A stretch of DNA of 64,000 bases from Aestuariimicrobium sp. p3-SID1156. GTDB taxonomy: Bacteria; Actinomycetota; Actinomycetes; Propionibacteriales; Propionibacteriaceae. The stretch is taken from NCBI RefSeq assembly GCF_025144225.1, contig NZ_JALXXB010000003.1, positions 124,001-188,000 on the forward strand. The letters run 5' to 3'. The notes beneath the pieces are model-generated. The model was given only the letters and a program-made list of their open reading frames with translations. It searched no databases and was not told the DNA's origin. How positions within the stretch are numbered: the stretch's first letter is position 1; each line of letters opens with the position of its first letter. A program made the translations under genes and the position numbers. This document shows positions 54,814 to 64,000 of this stretch, piece after piece.

Positions 54814-56271
54814 TCAGGCCCGACGGGTGGGCATCCCCAGGCTGACGCCGGGTGCAGCGGGGGGAGCCTCGTGACGCGCCTGCCAGGCGTCCCCTCCGCG
54901 CGTGCGACGCAGGGAGAGCAACCCACCATCCGCGTTCAGGTGGTGCGGGGCCGCATGGGTGACCTCGACCAGGGCGATGTCTCCCGGGCGTGGGATCTGG
55001 TCCCCCACCACCGCCACGTGGACGAGCCGGTTGTCGCGGGAACGACCGCTGAGACGCCGGGTTTCGGCGTCCTTTCGGCCCTCACCGGTCGCGAACATGA
55101 CCTCGACCTGCTGGCCGACGAGCTTCTTGTTCTCCTGCCAGGAGATGTCATTGACCAGCTCGATGAGCCGGTCGTAGCGCTCCTGGACCACCGCCTTGGG
55201 CACCTGGTCGTCCATGGTGGCTGCCGGGGTGCCGGGACGGATGGAGTACTGGAAAGTGAAGGCGCTGGCGAACCGGCTGGCCTCGACGACTCGCATCGTC
55301 TCCAGGAAGTCCTGCTCGGTCTCCCCGGGGAACCCGACGATGATGTCGGTGGAGATCGCAGCATCGGGGATTGCGGCCCGCACGCGGTCGAGGATGCCCA
55401 GGAACTTCTCCGAGCGGTAGGAGCGTCGCATCGCCTTGAGGACACGATCCGACCCTGACTGCAGCGGCATGTGCAGCTGGGGCATCACATTGGGGGTCTC
55501 GGCCATGGCCTCGATGACATCGTCGGTGAAGGCCGCAGGATGGGGCGAGGTGAAACGGACACGCTCCAGACCCTCAATCTCACCGCAGGATCTCAGCAGT
55601 TTCGCGAAGGCACCGCGGTCGCCGAACTCGACGCCATAGGAGTTCACGTTCTGGCCCAACAGGGTGATCTCCTGGACCCCTTCTGAGACCAACGTCTCAA
55701 TCTCGCGCAGGATGTCACCGGGGCGCCGGTCGGTCTCCTTGCCACGCAGCGCTGGAACGATGCAGAAGGTGCAGGTGTTGTTGCAGCCGACGCTGATGGA
55801 CACCCAGGCGGCGTAGGCCGATTCGCGGCGAGTCGGCAGGTTGCTGGGGAAGGTCTGCAAGGCCTCCACGATCTCGACCTGGCTGGCCTCCTCGATGCGA
55901 GCACGCTCCAGGAGGACTGGAAGGGAGCCGACATTGTGGGTGCCGAAGACAACGTCCACCCAGGGGGCCTTCTTGACGATGGTGTCGCGGTCCTTCTGCG
56001 CCATGCAACCACCCACGGCGATCTGCATGCCGGGACGCGTGGCCTTCACCGAGGCGATGTGGCCGAGATTGCCGTAGAGGCGGTTGTCGGCGTTCTCTCG
56101 CACGGCACAGGTGTTGAACACCACCAGGTCAGCCTCGGAGCCCTCGTCCCCACGGACGTAGCCGGCATCCTCCAGCAGGCCCGAGATGCGTTCGGAGTCA
56201 TGCACGTTCATCTGGCAGCCGTAGGTGACGACCTGGTACGTGCGCGCGGGAGCGAGGATGGCGTTGGTCAT
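54814..56271 (-). CDS. miaB: tRNA-2-methylthio-N6-dimethylallyladenosine synthase
   Basis: This 485-aa radical-SAM methylthiotransferase adds the methylthio group to i6A37 of tRNA. The N-terminal cluster cysteines are in [24 protein letters not shown] and VGGCMAQ; the radical-SAM motif is [10 protein letters not shown]; a C-terminal TRAM domain follows ([11 protein letters not shown] to [14 protein letters not shown]). It acts after MiaA. A TAGAAT hexamer sits 9 nt before the ATG. Confidence 0.94.
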   Translation of the reverse strand: MTNAILAPARTYQVVTYGCQMNVHDSERISGLLEDAGYVRGDEGSEADLVVFNTCAVRENADNRLYGNLGHIASVKATRPGMQIAVGGCMAQKDRDTIVKKAPWVDVVFGTHNVGSLPVLLERARIEEASQVEIVEALQTFPSNLPTRRESAYAAWVSISVGCNNTCTFCIVPALRGKETDRRPGDILREIETLVSEGVQEITLLGQNVNSYGVEFGDRGAFAKLLRSCGEIEGLERVRFTSPHPAAFTDDVIEAMAETPNVMPQLHMPLQSGSDRVLKAMRRSYRSEKFLGILDRVRAAIPDAAISTDIIVGFPGETEQDFLETMRVVEASRFASAFTFQYSIRPGTPAATMDDQVPKAVVQERYDRLIELVNDISWQENKKLVGQQVEVMFATGEGRKDAETRRLSGRSRDNRLVHVAVVGDQIPRPGDIALVEVTHAAPHHLNADGGLLSLRRTRGGDAWQARHEAPPAAPGVSLGMPTRRA

Positions 56272-56280
56272 GATGCGGGG

Positions 56281-56286
56281 ATTCTA
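56281..56286 (-). promoter_or_regulatory. Putative -10 hexamer TAGAAT of miaB
   Basis: On the minus strand TAGAAT lies 9 nt before the ATG at 56271. Confidence 0.35.
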
Positions 56287-56322
56287 GTTCGGCCCCCCGG
56301 CCCGCTCCCAATCCGAACAACC

Positions 56323-56328
56323 TAGGCT
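56323..56328 (+). promoter_or_regulatory. Putative -10 hexamer TAGGCT, leaderless start
   Basis: TAGGCT ends 6 nt before the ATG at 56335. Confidence 0.45.
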
Positions 56329-56334
56329 TGGTCC

Positions 56335-57234
56335 ATGGACGACAGCGCTGTTGCCGAATGGACCATCTCCTCCGAACCGCTCTCCGCGACCCTCACTCGA
56401 CGGGGCGCCTTCATCCGGTCCCTGCGTCATGGGGATCGTGAGATCCTCAGCAGCTTTGAGCCGGGCACCACGCCGATCATGATGGACGGTGCCCAGCTCC
56501 TGCCCTGGCCGGGTCGCATCGCCAACGGCCGCTATGACTGGCAGGGCACCGTGCAGGAGCTGCCCATCACCGAACCGGAGCGCCACAATGCCATCCACGG
56601 CCTGGCCCACCGGCTCGACTGGGAGCTCGTGGATCACTCGACCGATCGCTTGGCCCTCGGCGTCCACCTGGAACCGCAGCCAGGCTGGCCCGGTGACGTC
56701 CGGGTGAGCCTCACCGCAACGCTCGACGAGCGCACCCTCACCATCGTGGTGGAGGTCGAGAACGTGGGGGCGGAGGAGATCCCCTTCGGTTATGGAGCCC
56801 ATCCCTATGTTCGGCTGGGCGGGGCGCCGAGGGCGGAGTGGGAGGTCGAGGCCCCCTTCGCCGACGTGCTGCTGGTGGACCATGATCGTCTCCTGCCCCT
56901 CGAGTTGGGCCGCGTGGACGACCCCGGCAATCCCCTCCCCGACCTCCGCATCCGCCAGCACCTGGGCCACACCCACCTCGACCACGCGTTCACCGCTCCC
57001 GGAGAGCACCCCTGGAAGGTGAGGGTGAGTCATCAGGACATGGCAGTGACGATCTCGTCCCCGGACATGGACTGGGTGCAGCTCTACACCCCCAAGGACG
57101 CGTCCCTACTGGCCATCGAGCCGATGTCGGTCGGAGCCGATGCCTTCAACGGCGGTCCGGGGGCCAAGGGCCTGCGCCACCTCGCACCGGGCCAGCGGAC
57201 AGACTTCAGCTGGTCGCTCACCGTCGAGGGCTGA
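56335..57234 (+). CDS. Aldose 1-epimerase family protein
   Basis: This 299-aa galactose-mutarotase-fold protein contains LLPWPGRIANGRYDWQG, HNAIHGLAHRLDWEL (first catalytic His), PFGYGAHPYVRL (second His) and LAIEPMSVGADAFNGG (catalytic Glu). It interconverts alpha- and beta-anomers of hexoses; the exact sugar is not evident. It is divergent from miaB. Its start is chosen by the adjacent -10-like hexamer. Confidence 0.88.
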   Translation: MDDSAVAEWTISSEPLSATLTRRGAFIRSLRHGDREILSSFEPGTTPIMMDGAQLLPWPGRIANGRYDWQGTVQELPITEPERHNAIHGLAHRLDWELVDHSTDRLALGVHLEPQPGWPGDVRVSLTATLDERTLTIVVEVENVGAEEIPFGYGAHPYVRLGGAPRAEWEVEAPFADVLLVDHDRLLPLELGRVDDPGNPLPDLRIRQHLGHTHLDHAFTAPGEHPWKVRVSHQDMAVTISSPDMDWVQLYTPKDASLLAIEPMSVGADAFNGGPGAKGLRHLAPGQRTDFSWSLTVEG

Positions 57235-57362
57235 GCGTCGGGTCAGCACATCCGTCCCCTGTGGGTCAGCGCGTACTCAGAGAGGTCGGCGCTGCGGAGA
57301 AGTTCGTGCAACATTCCGGCAACACCATCACCGAACGGTTCCCACGAGGCCGCAAGTGCCCC

Positions 57363-57368
57363 TAGTCT
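57363..57368 (+). promoter_or_regulatory. Putative -10 hexamer TAGTCT of gluA
   Basis: TAGTCT ends 7 nt before the ATG at 57376 and supports the long N-terminus. Confidence 0.45.
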
Positions 57369-57375
57369 GCACCCC

Positions 57376-58278
57376 ATGACCGAGAGCACCCGCGTCGACA
57401 ATTCCGTCGCCAATACCGTCGAGACGCAGCCCGGCGCCACTTCTGTCGCAGACCCTGATGGTGTCGCGCCTGACAGCGTGGCCCCCGACAACGTCGTGCC
57501 GGACCCTGAGAAGGCAGCTCGCCCGCAGCGCGCGGGGAACGTGGGCGAGCCGCTGGTCGTCATCGAGCATGTCGACAAGTACTTCGGCGACAACCACGTG
57601 CTCAAGGACATCAACCTGACCGTCCACCAGGGCGAGGTGGTGGTGGTCCTGGGGCCCTCCGGCTCCGGAAAGTCAACCCTCTGCCGCACCATCAACCGCC
57701 TGGAGACCATCGAAGGGGGCAGCATCTCGATCGACGGGAAGAAGCTGCCCGAGGAGGGCAAGGCGCTCGCTCGTCTGCGTGCCGATGTCGGCATGGTCTT
57801 CCAGTCGTTCAACCTCTTCGCCCACAAGACCATCCTCGGCAACGTCACCCTGGGCCCGATCAAGGTGCGCAAGGTGAACGCCACAAAGGCCGAAGAAGCC
57901 GGCATGAAGCTGCTCGACCGAGTGGGGGTGGCCAATCAGGCACACAAGTACCCGGCGCAGCTGTCCGGCGGCCAGCAGCAGCGCGTAGCGATCGCACGCG
58001 CCCTGGCGATGGACCCGAAGGTCATCCTCTTCGACGAGCCGACATCGGCTCTGGACCCCGAAATGGTCAACGAGGTTCTCGACGTCATGATCAGCCTCGC
58101 CAACCAGGGCATGACCATGGTCGTGGTCACCCACGAGATGGGCTTCGCCCGCAAGGCGGCCGACCGCGTCGTGTTCATGGCCGACGGAGAAATCGTCGAG
58201 GAGGCCTCCCCCGAGGAGTTCTTCACCAACCCCAAGAGCAGCAGGGCCAAGGACTTCCTGTCCAAGATCCTGCACTGA
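57376..58278 (+). CDS. gluA: Glutamate/polar amino-acid ABC transporter, ATP-binding subunit
   Basis: This 300-aa ATPase energises the GluBCD importer. Walker [11 protein letters not shown]-loop [12 protein letters not shown], signature LSGGQQQR, Walker [14 protein letters not shown] and H-loop VTHEMGF are intact. About 55 residues of Ala/Asp/Pro-rich sequence precede the conserved start [12 protein letters not shown], an unusual extension for this family that is retained because the upstream -10 hexamer favours the ATG at 57376. It leads the gluABCD operon. Confidence 0.9.
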   Translation: MTESTRVDNSVANTVETQPGATSVADPDGVAPDSVAPDNVVPDPEKAARPQRAGNVGEPLVVIEHVDKYFGDNHVLKDINLTVHQGEVVVVLGPSGSGKSTLCRTINRLETIEGGSISIDGKKLPEEGKALARLRADVGMVFQSFNLFAHKTILGNVTLGPIKVRKVNATKAEEAGMKLLDRVGVANQAHKYPAQLSGGQQQRVAIARALAMDPKVILFDEPTSALDPEMVNEVLDVMISLANQGMTMVVVTHEMGFARKAADRVVFMADGEIVEEASPEEFFTNPKSSRAKDFLSKILH

Positions 58279-58341
58279 ACGACTGTCCACCCAAACCCCT
58301 GACAGCCTGCCCAACGCTGACAGAAAGCCAGAGAGGTCATC

Positions 58342-59148
58342 ATGAAGTTCACCAAGTTCGCAGCCGCCGCCACCGGCGCCGTGCTCGCCCTCAGCCTCAC
58401 CGCCTGTGGCGGCGGCGACAAGGCCGATGACAAGATCGCCATCGGCATCAAGTTCGACCAGCCCGGTCTCGGGCAGAAGGTCGGCGGCAACTACGAAGGC
58501 TTCGACGTCGAGGTGGCCAAGTACGTGGCCAAGGAGCTGGGCTACAGCGAGGACAAGATCGAGTTCAAGGAGTCCCCCTCCCCCCAGCGCGAGAACCTGA
58601 TCATGACCGGGCAGGTCAAGCTCATCTTCGCCACCTACTCGATCACCGACTCCCGCAAGGAGAAGATCTCCTTTGGCGGTCCCTACTTCATCGCCGGCCA
58701 GGACCTGCTCGTCAAGAACGACTCCGACATCACCTCTGTTGACGGCCTGAAGGGCAAGAAGCTGTGTTCGGTCACCGGATCCACGTCGGCCACCAAGGTC
58801 AAGGAGAAGGTGCCCGGCGTGCAGCTGCAGGAGTTCGACACCTACTCCAAGTGTGTGGACGCCCTGGCCAATGGTTCGATCGATGCCGTCACCACCGACG
58901 ATGTGATCCTGGCCGGCTTCGCCGCCCAGGACGCCTACAAGGGCAAGCTCAAGGTGGTGGGCGCGCCCTTCAGTGAGGAGCGCTACGGCGTGGGCCTCAA
59001 GAAGGGTGACAAGGAGCTGTGCGAGAAGGTCAACACCGCCATCAAGAAGATGATCGACAGCGGTGAGTGGACGAAGGCCCTGGAGAAGACCGTCGGACCG
59101 TCGGGCTACAAGGCTCCGACCCCTCCGGCCCAGGATGCTTGCGCCTGA
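58342..59148 (+). CDS. gluB: Glutamate/polar amino-acid ABC transporter, binding lipoprotein
   Basis: This 268-aa lipoprotein has a signal peptide ending in the lipobox LTAC (Cys22). The family-3 solute-binding fold follows ([64 protein letters not shown]). It captures the amino acid outside the membrane. AGAGAGG precedes the ATG. A strong hairpin follows, before gluC. Confidence 0.9.
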   Translation: MKFTKFAAAATGAVLALSLTACGGGDKADDKIAIGIKFDQPGLGQKVGGNYEGFDVEVAKYVAKELGYSEDKIEFKESPSPQRENLIMTGQVKLIFATYSITDSRKEKISFGGPYFIAGQDLLVKNDSDITSVDGLKGKKLCSVTGSTSATKVKEKVPGVQLQEFDTYSKCVDALANGSIDAVTTDDVILAGFAAQDAYKGKLKVVGAPFSEERYGVGLKKGDKELCEKVNTAIKKMIDSGEWTKALEKTVGPSGYKAPTPPAQDACA

Positions 59149-59164
59149 TCCCACCCTCGGTGAG

Positions 59165-59200
59165 GGGGCCGGCACCGTCAGAGTCGACGGTGTCGGCCCC
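59165..59200 (+). terminator. Intercistronic hairpin between gluB and gluC
   Basis: Arms of 15 bp with one G-T wobble (GGGGCCGGCACCGTC against GACGGTGTCGGCCCC) surround a 6-nt loop. It may act as an attenuator or mRNA-end stabiliser, giving more binding protein than permease. Confidence 0.65.
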
Positions 59201-59277
59201 GCCCCTCGCAGATCCCTGGGCGACCCGACGACACCAGGGACCGCGTCCGCCCTGCAGCCACGACAGAGAGAAGGAAC

Positions 59278-59964
59278 ATGCTGAGCGAAATGTTTGAGCT
59301 CGTCAAGGAGTTCAACGTCCTCCAGGCCTTCGGCTACACCATCCTGCTCACCGTGTGCTCGGCCCTGGGCGCCTTCATCATCGGCGTGGTCGTTGCCATC
59401 CTGCGCGTGAGCCCCGTACCCGCCCTGCGCCTGTTCGGCACCGCCTACGTGAACCTGGTCCGCAACACGCCGCTCACGATCATCATCTTCTTTTGTATCT
59501 CGGGCCTGATGCTGGCCATGAACTGGTACCTGCTGCCGGACGCCGCCAGCCTCAACTGGCAGAACTTCGTCTGGGCGGTCGTGGGCCTGTCCGTCTACCA
59601 CGCCGCCTTCGTGGCCGAGGCCGTACGTTCGGGCATCAACACGGTGCCGCTGGGCCAGGCCGAAGCCGCCCGCGCCGTCGGCCTGCCCTTCGTCGGCACC
59701 ATCCGTGAGGTCATCCTGCCCCAGGCCATGCGTGGCGCCATCGCCCCCCTGGGCAACACGCTGATCGCCCTGACCAAGAACACCACCGTGGTCGCCACCG
59801 TGGTCGCACTGGAGGCCTCTGCCGTGATGAAGAAGATGATCGAGGACCGTCCCGACATGCTGTACCTGACCTTCTTCATCTTCGCCCTCGGCTTCGTCCT
59901 GCTCACCCTGCCCGTCGGCGTCCTGTTCACGCGCCTGTCCAAGAAGCTGGCGGTGGCTCGATGA
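59278..59964 (+). CDS. gluC: Glutamate/polar amino-acid ABC transporter, permease 1
   Basis: This 228-aa permease has five or so transmembrane segments. It carries the HisMQ/GlnP EAA motif (VYHAAFVAEAVRSGINTVPLG then GQAEAARAVGLPFVGT) that contacts GluA. GAGAAGG lies before the ATG. It overlaps gluD by ATGA. Confidence 0.9.
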   Translation: MLSEMFELVKEFNVLQAFGYTILLTVCSALGAFIIGVVVAILRVSPVPALRLFGTAYVNLVRNTPLTIIIFFCISGLMLAMNWYLLPDAASLNWQNFVWAVVGLSVYHAAFVAEAVRSGINTVPLGQAEAARAVGLPFVGTIREVILPQAMRGAIAPLGNTLIALTKNTTVVATVVALEASAVMKKMIEDRPDMLYLTFFIFALGFVLLTLPVGVLFTRLSKKLAVAR

Positions 59965-60854
59965 GCGTCAACAACGTCTCGGTCATCTTTGACGCCCCCG
60001 GCCCGCGCGGTCGAGCGCTGGGACGTGCGATCGGCGCGATCGGCATCCTGCTGTGCATCGGACTGGGTGCCCTGGCGGTCTGGTTGCTGCGGGGCCAGCT
60101 GCTCAACTGGGATCTCTGGAAGATCTTCCTGGAGCCCGACACCTGGCGCTACTACATCCTGGACGGTCTCAAGAACACGCTCATGGCCGCCGCACTGGCT
60201 GTGGTCTGCGCCGGCATCTTCGGCCTGTTCTTCGGCATGGCCCGGCTCAACCACCTGCCTGTCATCAACATCCCCGCCGGAATTGTGGTGGAGTTCTTCC
60301 GCGCCGTGCCGGTGCTGATGATGATGCTGTTCGCGTACTACTTCCTGCTCTACCAGGCCAGCGGCTTGGTGGCACCGGAGTACGTGCCCGTAGTAGCCGT
60401 GGTGGCCGGCCTCACCTTCTACAACGGTTCGGTGCTGGCGGAACTGATTCGCTCCGGGGTCCATGCATTGCCCCGAGGGCAGCGCGAGGCCGGTATGGCG
60501 ATCGGCATGTCGCGACGTCAGACGCTGCGCGAGATCCTGCTGCCCCAGGCCATCACCGCGATGCTCCCTTCGCTGCTGAGCCAGCTGGTGGTCATCCTCA
60601 AGGACACCGCCTTGGGCTACATCGTCACCTACAACGAGTTGCTGCGAGCCGTCCAGACCCGCTTCTCCAGCGGCGGTGTACTGGTGGCGCTGATCTTCTG
60701 CGCCGCCCTCTACATCATCATCAACTACGGGCTCACCCTGCTCGCGTCGTGGGTCGAGCGGCGCATCCGCGTGCGCCGCGCCGGCAGGTCGGTGGGTGTC
60801 GGTCTGGTGCCGGTTCCCGGTACGGCTAACACCAACATCCGTCCGGACGCCTGA
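59961..60854 (+). CDS. gluD: Glutamate/polar amino-acid ABC transporter, permease 2
   Basis: This 297-aa permease pairs with GluC. The N-terminus is longer (RALGRAIGAIGILLCIGLGAL as first membrane segment), then DGLKNTLMAAALAVV and the EAA motif ELIRSGVHALPRGQREAGMA. The C-terminal tail after the last helix is basic (VERRIRVRRAGR). The ATG overlaps the gluC stop. A terminator follows within 40 bases. Confidence 0.9.
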   Translation: MSVNNVSVIFDAPGPRGRALGRAIGAIGILLCIGLGALAVWLLRGQLLNWDLWKIFLEPDTWRYYILDGLKNTLMAAALAVVCAGIFGLFFGMARLNHLPVINIPAGIVVEFFRAVPVLMMMLFAYYFLLYQASGLVAPEYVPVVAVVAGLTFYNGSVLAELIRSGVHALPRGQREAGMAIGMSRRQTLREILLPQAITAMLPSLLSQLVVILKDTALGYIVTYNELLRAVQTRFSSGGVLVALIFCAALYIIINYGLTLLASWVERRIRVRRAGRSVGVGLVPVPGTANTNIRPDA

Positions 60855-60890
60855 GCGAGCGGCTCTCGACTCCTTCACCGACGCGCACGG

Positions 60891-60918
60891 CAGCGCCCCG
60901 GCCTCGGCCGGGGCGCTG
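60891..60918. terminator. Hairpin terminator, gluD/rny
   Basis: Perfect 13-bp arms (CAGCGCCCCGGCC and complement) around a minimal loop lie between the convergent gluD and rny. Confidence 0.85.
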
Positions 60919-60927
60919 CGTCGTCCG

Positions 60928-62589
60928 TCAGCGTGCCACTGCAGTGGCGCGGGATTCCCGCACCACGGTCACCCGGATCTCGCCGGGGTAGGTCAGTTCA
61001 TGTTCGACAGACTGAACAACGTCGCGGGCGATGGCACGAGCAGCAGCGTCGTCCACCTCGTCGGGCAACACCATGATGCGCAGCTCACGACCGGCCTGCA
61101 TCGCGTAGGCCCGGTCCACGCCGGGCTGGTCCATGGCGATCTGCTCGAGGCGTTCCAGGCGTCGGACGTGCGCTTCCAGGGATTCTCGGCGAGCTCCGGG
61201 GCGGGACCCGGAGATGGCGTCGGCAGCCTGGACGAGCAGGGCCTCGACGGTCTCCGGCTCGATCTCGTTGTGGTGGGCAGCCACGGCATGGACAACGTCC
61301 TCGTCCTCGCCGTGCCGACGAAGGAGGTCGGCACCGATCTGCGCGTGCGGGCCCTCCACCTCATGCGTGAGCGCCTTGCCGATGTCGTGGAGTAACGCCG
61401 CGCGTCGCGACGTGGTGGGGTCGAGGCCCAACTCGGCGGCCATCATGGCAGCGAGATGGGCACACTCCAGGCTGTGGCGCAGGACGTTCTGGCCATAGCT
61501 GGTCCGGTACTGCAAACTGCCCAGGACGGGGAGCAGTTCGGGGGCGAGGTCAGTGATGCGCACCTCGGCGAGGGCATCCTCGGCGGCCCGCAGGACCCGT
61601 TCCTCCACCTGGCGGATGCTGCGCTCGTGAACCTCCTCGATGTGCGAGGGGTGGATCCGCCCGTCGGCGACCAGGGCTTCCAGGGTCACCCTCGCCGTTT
61701 CGCGTCGTACCGGGTCGAAGCTGGAAATGAGCACTGTCTCCGGGGTGTCATCGATGAGGACGTTGACGCCGGTGATCTGCTCGAAGGTGCGAATGTTGCG
61801 ACCCTCCCGGCCGATGATGCGGCCCTTCATCTCCTCCGAGGGCAACATCACTGCGGTCACCACGGAGTCGGCAGTCTGCTCGGCGGCCAGGCGCTGGATG
61901 GCGGTCACGATGATCCGTCTGGCCACTGCGTCGGCTTCAGTACGAGATTTCCGCTCGACATCGCGGACCAGTCGGGCTGATTCCAGGCGGGCGCTGTGTT
62001 CGGCGCGATGGAGGACCTCGTCTCGCGCCTGTGCGGAATCCATCCCCGCGATGCGCTCCAGCTCCTGGGACGCACGGCGCATGCTGTCGGCCAGCTCCTG
62101 CCGCTCGGACTCGGCCTGCGCCCGCTCACGTTGGAGGTCGAGCCGCTGTCGTTCGATCTCGGACTGTTTGTCGTCCAGCCGGTCGGCTCGCCGCGCCAGG
62201 ACCTCATCACGGGCGGAGAGTTGCGCGTGGAGGGTGCGGAGCTCGTCGCGCTCGGCACGAGCGGCGTCAGCCCTGGTCTCCACCTCAGTCGCGCGGGCCA
62301 CCAGTCGCTGCTCACGGTCATCGAGCTGCCGAACACGATCGGACAACTGTTCGTCTCGCCGGTCGAGCTCACCCCGAAGCACATCGAGCGCCTGCTCCTG
62401 GCCGGCCAACTCACCTTCACGCCGGGCGAGCTCTTCTTCCCGCTGAAGAAGGGCCTCAGTGCCGTCATGCAGCGCAGCCGCCTCGACACCTGTGGTCACC
62501 TGACGCTGCTGGAGGGTGCGTGCCACCCACACCAGCGCCAAAAGCGTCAGGCCGAGGAGGACGATGATGAGTAGTTCGCCGGGACCCAT
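60928..62589 (-). CDS. rny: Ribonuclease Y
   Basis: This 553-aa membrane-anchored endoribonuclease starts with a transmembrane helix (LLIIVLLGLTLLALVWVA), then a long coiled coil rich in Arg/Glu (about residues 45-220). A KH domain follows (MLPSEEMKGRIIGREGRNIR), then an HD domain with ALLHDIGKALTHEV. It initiates mRNA decay. A TAGGGT hexamer 6 nt upstream overlaps the recX stop, so it may have its own promoter. Actinobacteria commonly use RNase E/J, so RNase Y here is of some note. Confidence 0.92.
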   Translation of the reverse strand: MGPGELLIIVLLGLTLLALVWVARTLQQRQVTTGVEAAALHDGTEALLQREEELARREGELAGQEQALDVLRGELDRRDEQLSDRVRQLDDREQRLVARATEVETRADAARAERDELRTLHAQLSARDEVLARRADRLDDKQSEIERQRLDLQRERAQAESERQELADSMRRASQELERIAGMDSAQARDEVLHRAEHSARLESARLVRDVERKSRTEADAVARRIIVTAIQRLAAEQTADSVVTAVMLPSEEMKGRIIGREGRNIRTFEQITGVNVLIDDTPETVLISSFDPVRRETARVTLEALVADGRIHPSHIEEVHERSIRQVEERVLRAAEDALAEVRITDLAPELLPVLGSLQYRTSYGQNVLRHSLECAHLAAMMAAELGLDPTTSRRAALLHDIGKALTHEVEGPHAQIGADLLRRHGEDEDVVHAVAAHHNEIEPETVEALLVQAADAISGSRPGARRESLEAHVRRLERLEQIAMDQPGVDRAYAMQAGRELRIMVLPDEVDDAAARAIARDVVQSVEHELTYPGEIRVTVVRESRATAVAR

Positions 62590-62595
62590 GGACCC

Positions 62596-62601
62596 ACCCT
62601 A
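62596..62601 (-). promoter_or_regulatory. Putative -10 hexamer TAGGGT of rny
   Basis: On the minus strand TAGGGT starts at the recX stop codon and ends 6 nt before the rny ATG. Confidence 0.4.
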
Positions 62602-63108
62602 GTCGTGGCCCTCCACGAGAACCTCGCGGAGCACCCGTTCCACCACCTCGTAGCCGTAGCCACGGCGCCCCAGCGCACCTGCGAGCCGACGCCTCTGGAC
62701 CGGCGGTTCCAGAGATGCCAAGGTGCGCATCTTCTTCCTCGCCAGCTCCAGGGCGGCTTCCAGCTCGTCCTCACTGCTGACGGCATTGGTGGCGTCATCG
62801 ATGAGGTCCCGGTCTATGCCCTTGCGCCGCAGTTCCTCGCGCAGCGCACGTCGGGATGAGCCACGCGTGCGTTGTCGTGATGCGACCCATTGCCGCGCGA
62901 AATCCTCATCGTTGACGAGGTTGACTTCGGTGAAACGATCGAGGAGGTGTTCGGTGAGATCGGGGTCGACTCCTTTGGCCTCCAGCGCCTGCTCCAGCTC
63001 GGCCCGGCTGTGGGGACGCAGGGACAGCTTGCGCAGGAGCACCTCACGAGCCTTCTCCTCCAGCTGCAGGGGAGAAGGCTCGCTGGGTGCTTGCTTGCCG
63101 TCAGCCAT
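62599..63108 (-). CDS. recX: RecA regulator RecX
   Basis: This 169-aa protein has three-helix repeats typical of RecX (ARQWVASRQRTRGSSRRALREELRRKGI, and C-terminal ALGRRGYGYEVVERVLREV). It binds RecA filaments and limits their activity. It begins 2 bases after the recA stop and is surely cotranscribed. The ATG follows a GAGG-like site inside the recA end. Confidence 0.93.
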   Translation of the reverse strand: MADGKQAPSEPSPLQLEEKAREVLLRKLSLRPHSRAELEQALEAKGVDPDLTEHLLDRFTEVNLVNDEDFARQWVASRQRTRGSSRRALREELRRKGIDRDLIDDATNAVSSEDELEAALELARKKMRTLASLEPPVQRRRLAGALGRRGYGYEVVERVLREVLVEGHD

Positions 63109-63110
63109 CC

Positions 63111-64000
<890 letters not shown>

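Overview
The window is high-GC actinobacterial chromosome. It carries paired SigA/SigB-type sigma factors, an actinobacterial topoisomerase IV pair, a cobalamin-dependent (class II) ribonucleotide reductase with NrdR, MT0933-like, DUF5998 and DUF7455 proteins, and the order recA-recX ... miaB-miaA-dapF-hflX ... lexA-nrdR. A member of the Propionibacteriales is the most likely source, but this is judged by eye from gene content and order. No rRNA, tRNA or CRISPR array is visible, and no gap between genes exceeds about 300 bases.

Layout. 1-9.5 kb: DUF5998 (partial), an App1-type phosphatase, parC, an AT-richer orphan membrane gene, a beta-carbonic anhydrase, thpR, an MFS transporter and parE. 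9.6-17.5 kb: a small zinc-binding protein, a flavin monooxygenase, a GNAT, sigA, an S9 oligopeptidase, sigB and tesB. 17.6-25.4 kb: hrpA, a universal stress protein with a flavin-type partner, a TY-Chap/YbjN-like protein, an AEC transporter and DUF2853. About 25.46-42.31 kb: an accessory island. 42.3-64 kb: nrdJ-nrdR, DUF2752, RDD protein, an SOS-controlled pair (small membrane gene and lexA), dinG, hflX, dapF, miaA, an orphan antitoxin-like gene, miaB, an aldose-1-epimerase-like gene, a gluABCD-type amino-acid ABC transporter, rny, recX and the 3' part of recA.

The island is the main point of interest. It looks like a Tn7-like transposon with tnsA, tnsB, tnsC and three further tightly overlapping genes at one end. 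Its cargo is defence: a four-gene type I restriction-modification operon, an OLD-family ATPase/TOPRIM nuclease and several unknown genes. Four 21-22 bp spaced repeats abut the stop codon of nrdJ, and matching inverted motifs lie just after the DUF2853 terminator. The element therefore appears to sit at the 3' end of nrdJ, much as Tn7 sits at glmS. No TniQ/TnsD is visible. Instead the operon encodes a protein that by eye resembles a tyrosine-recombinase core lacking catalytic residues, which recalls the TnsF selector of Tn6022-like elements, and a double-HTH protein. tnsB carries an apparent one-base deletion, so the copy may be immobile, or the base may be a sequencing error.

Regulation visible in the sequence: three LexA-type SOS boxes between lexA and its divergent neighbour; four helically phased DnaA-box-like 9-mers upstream of nrdR-nrdJ; two promoter motifs shared between island operons; and many genes with a TANNNT hexamer 6-9 nt before the start codon, a leaderless arrangement that was used here to choose several starts.
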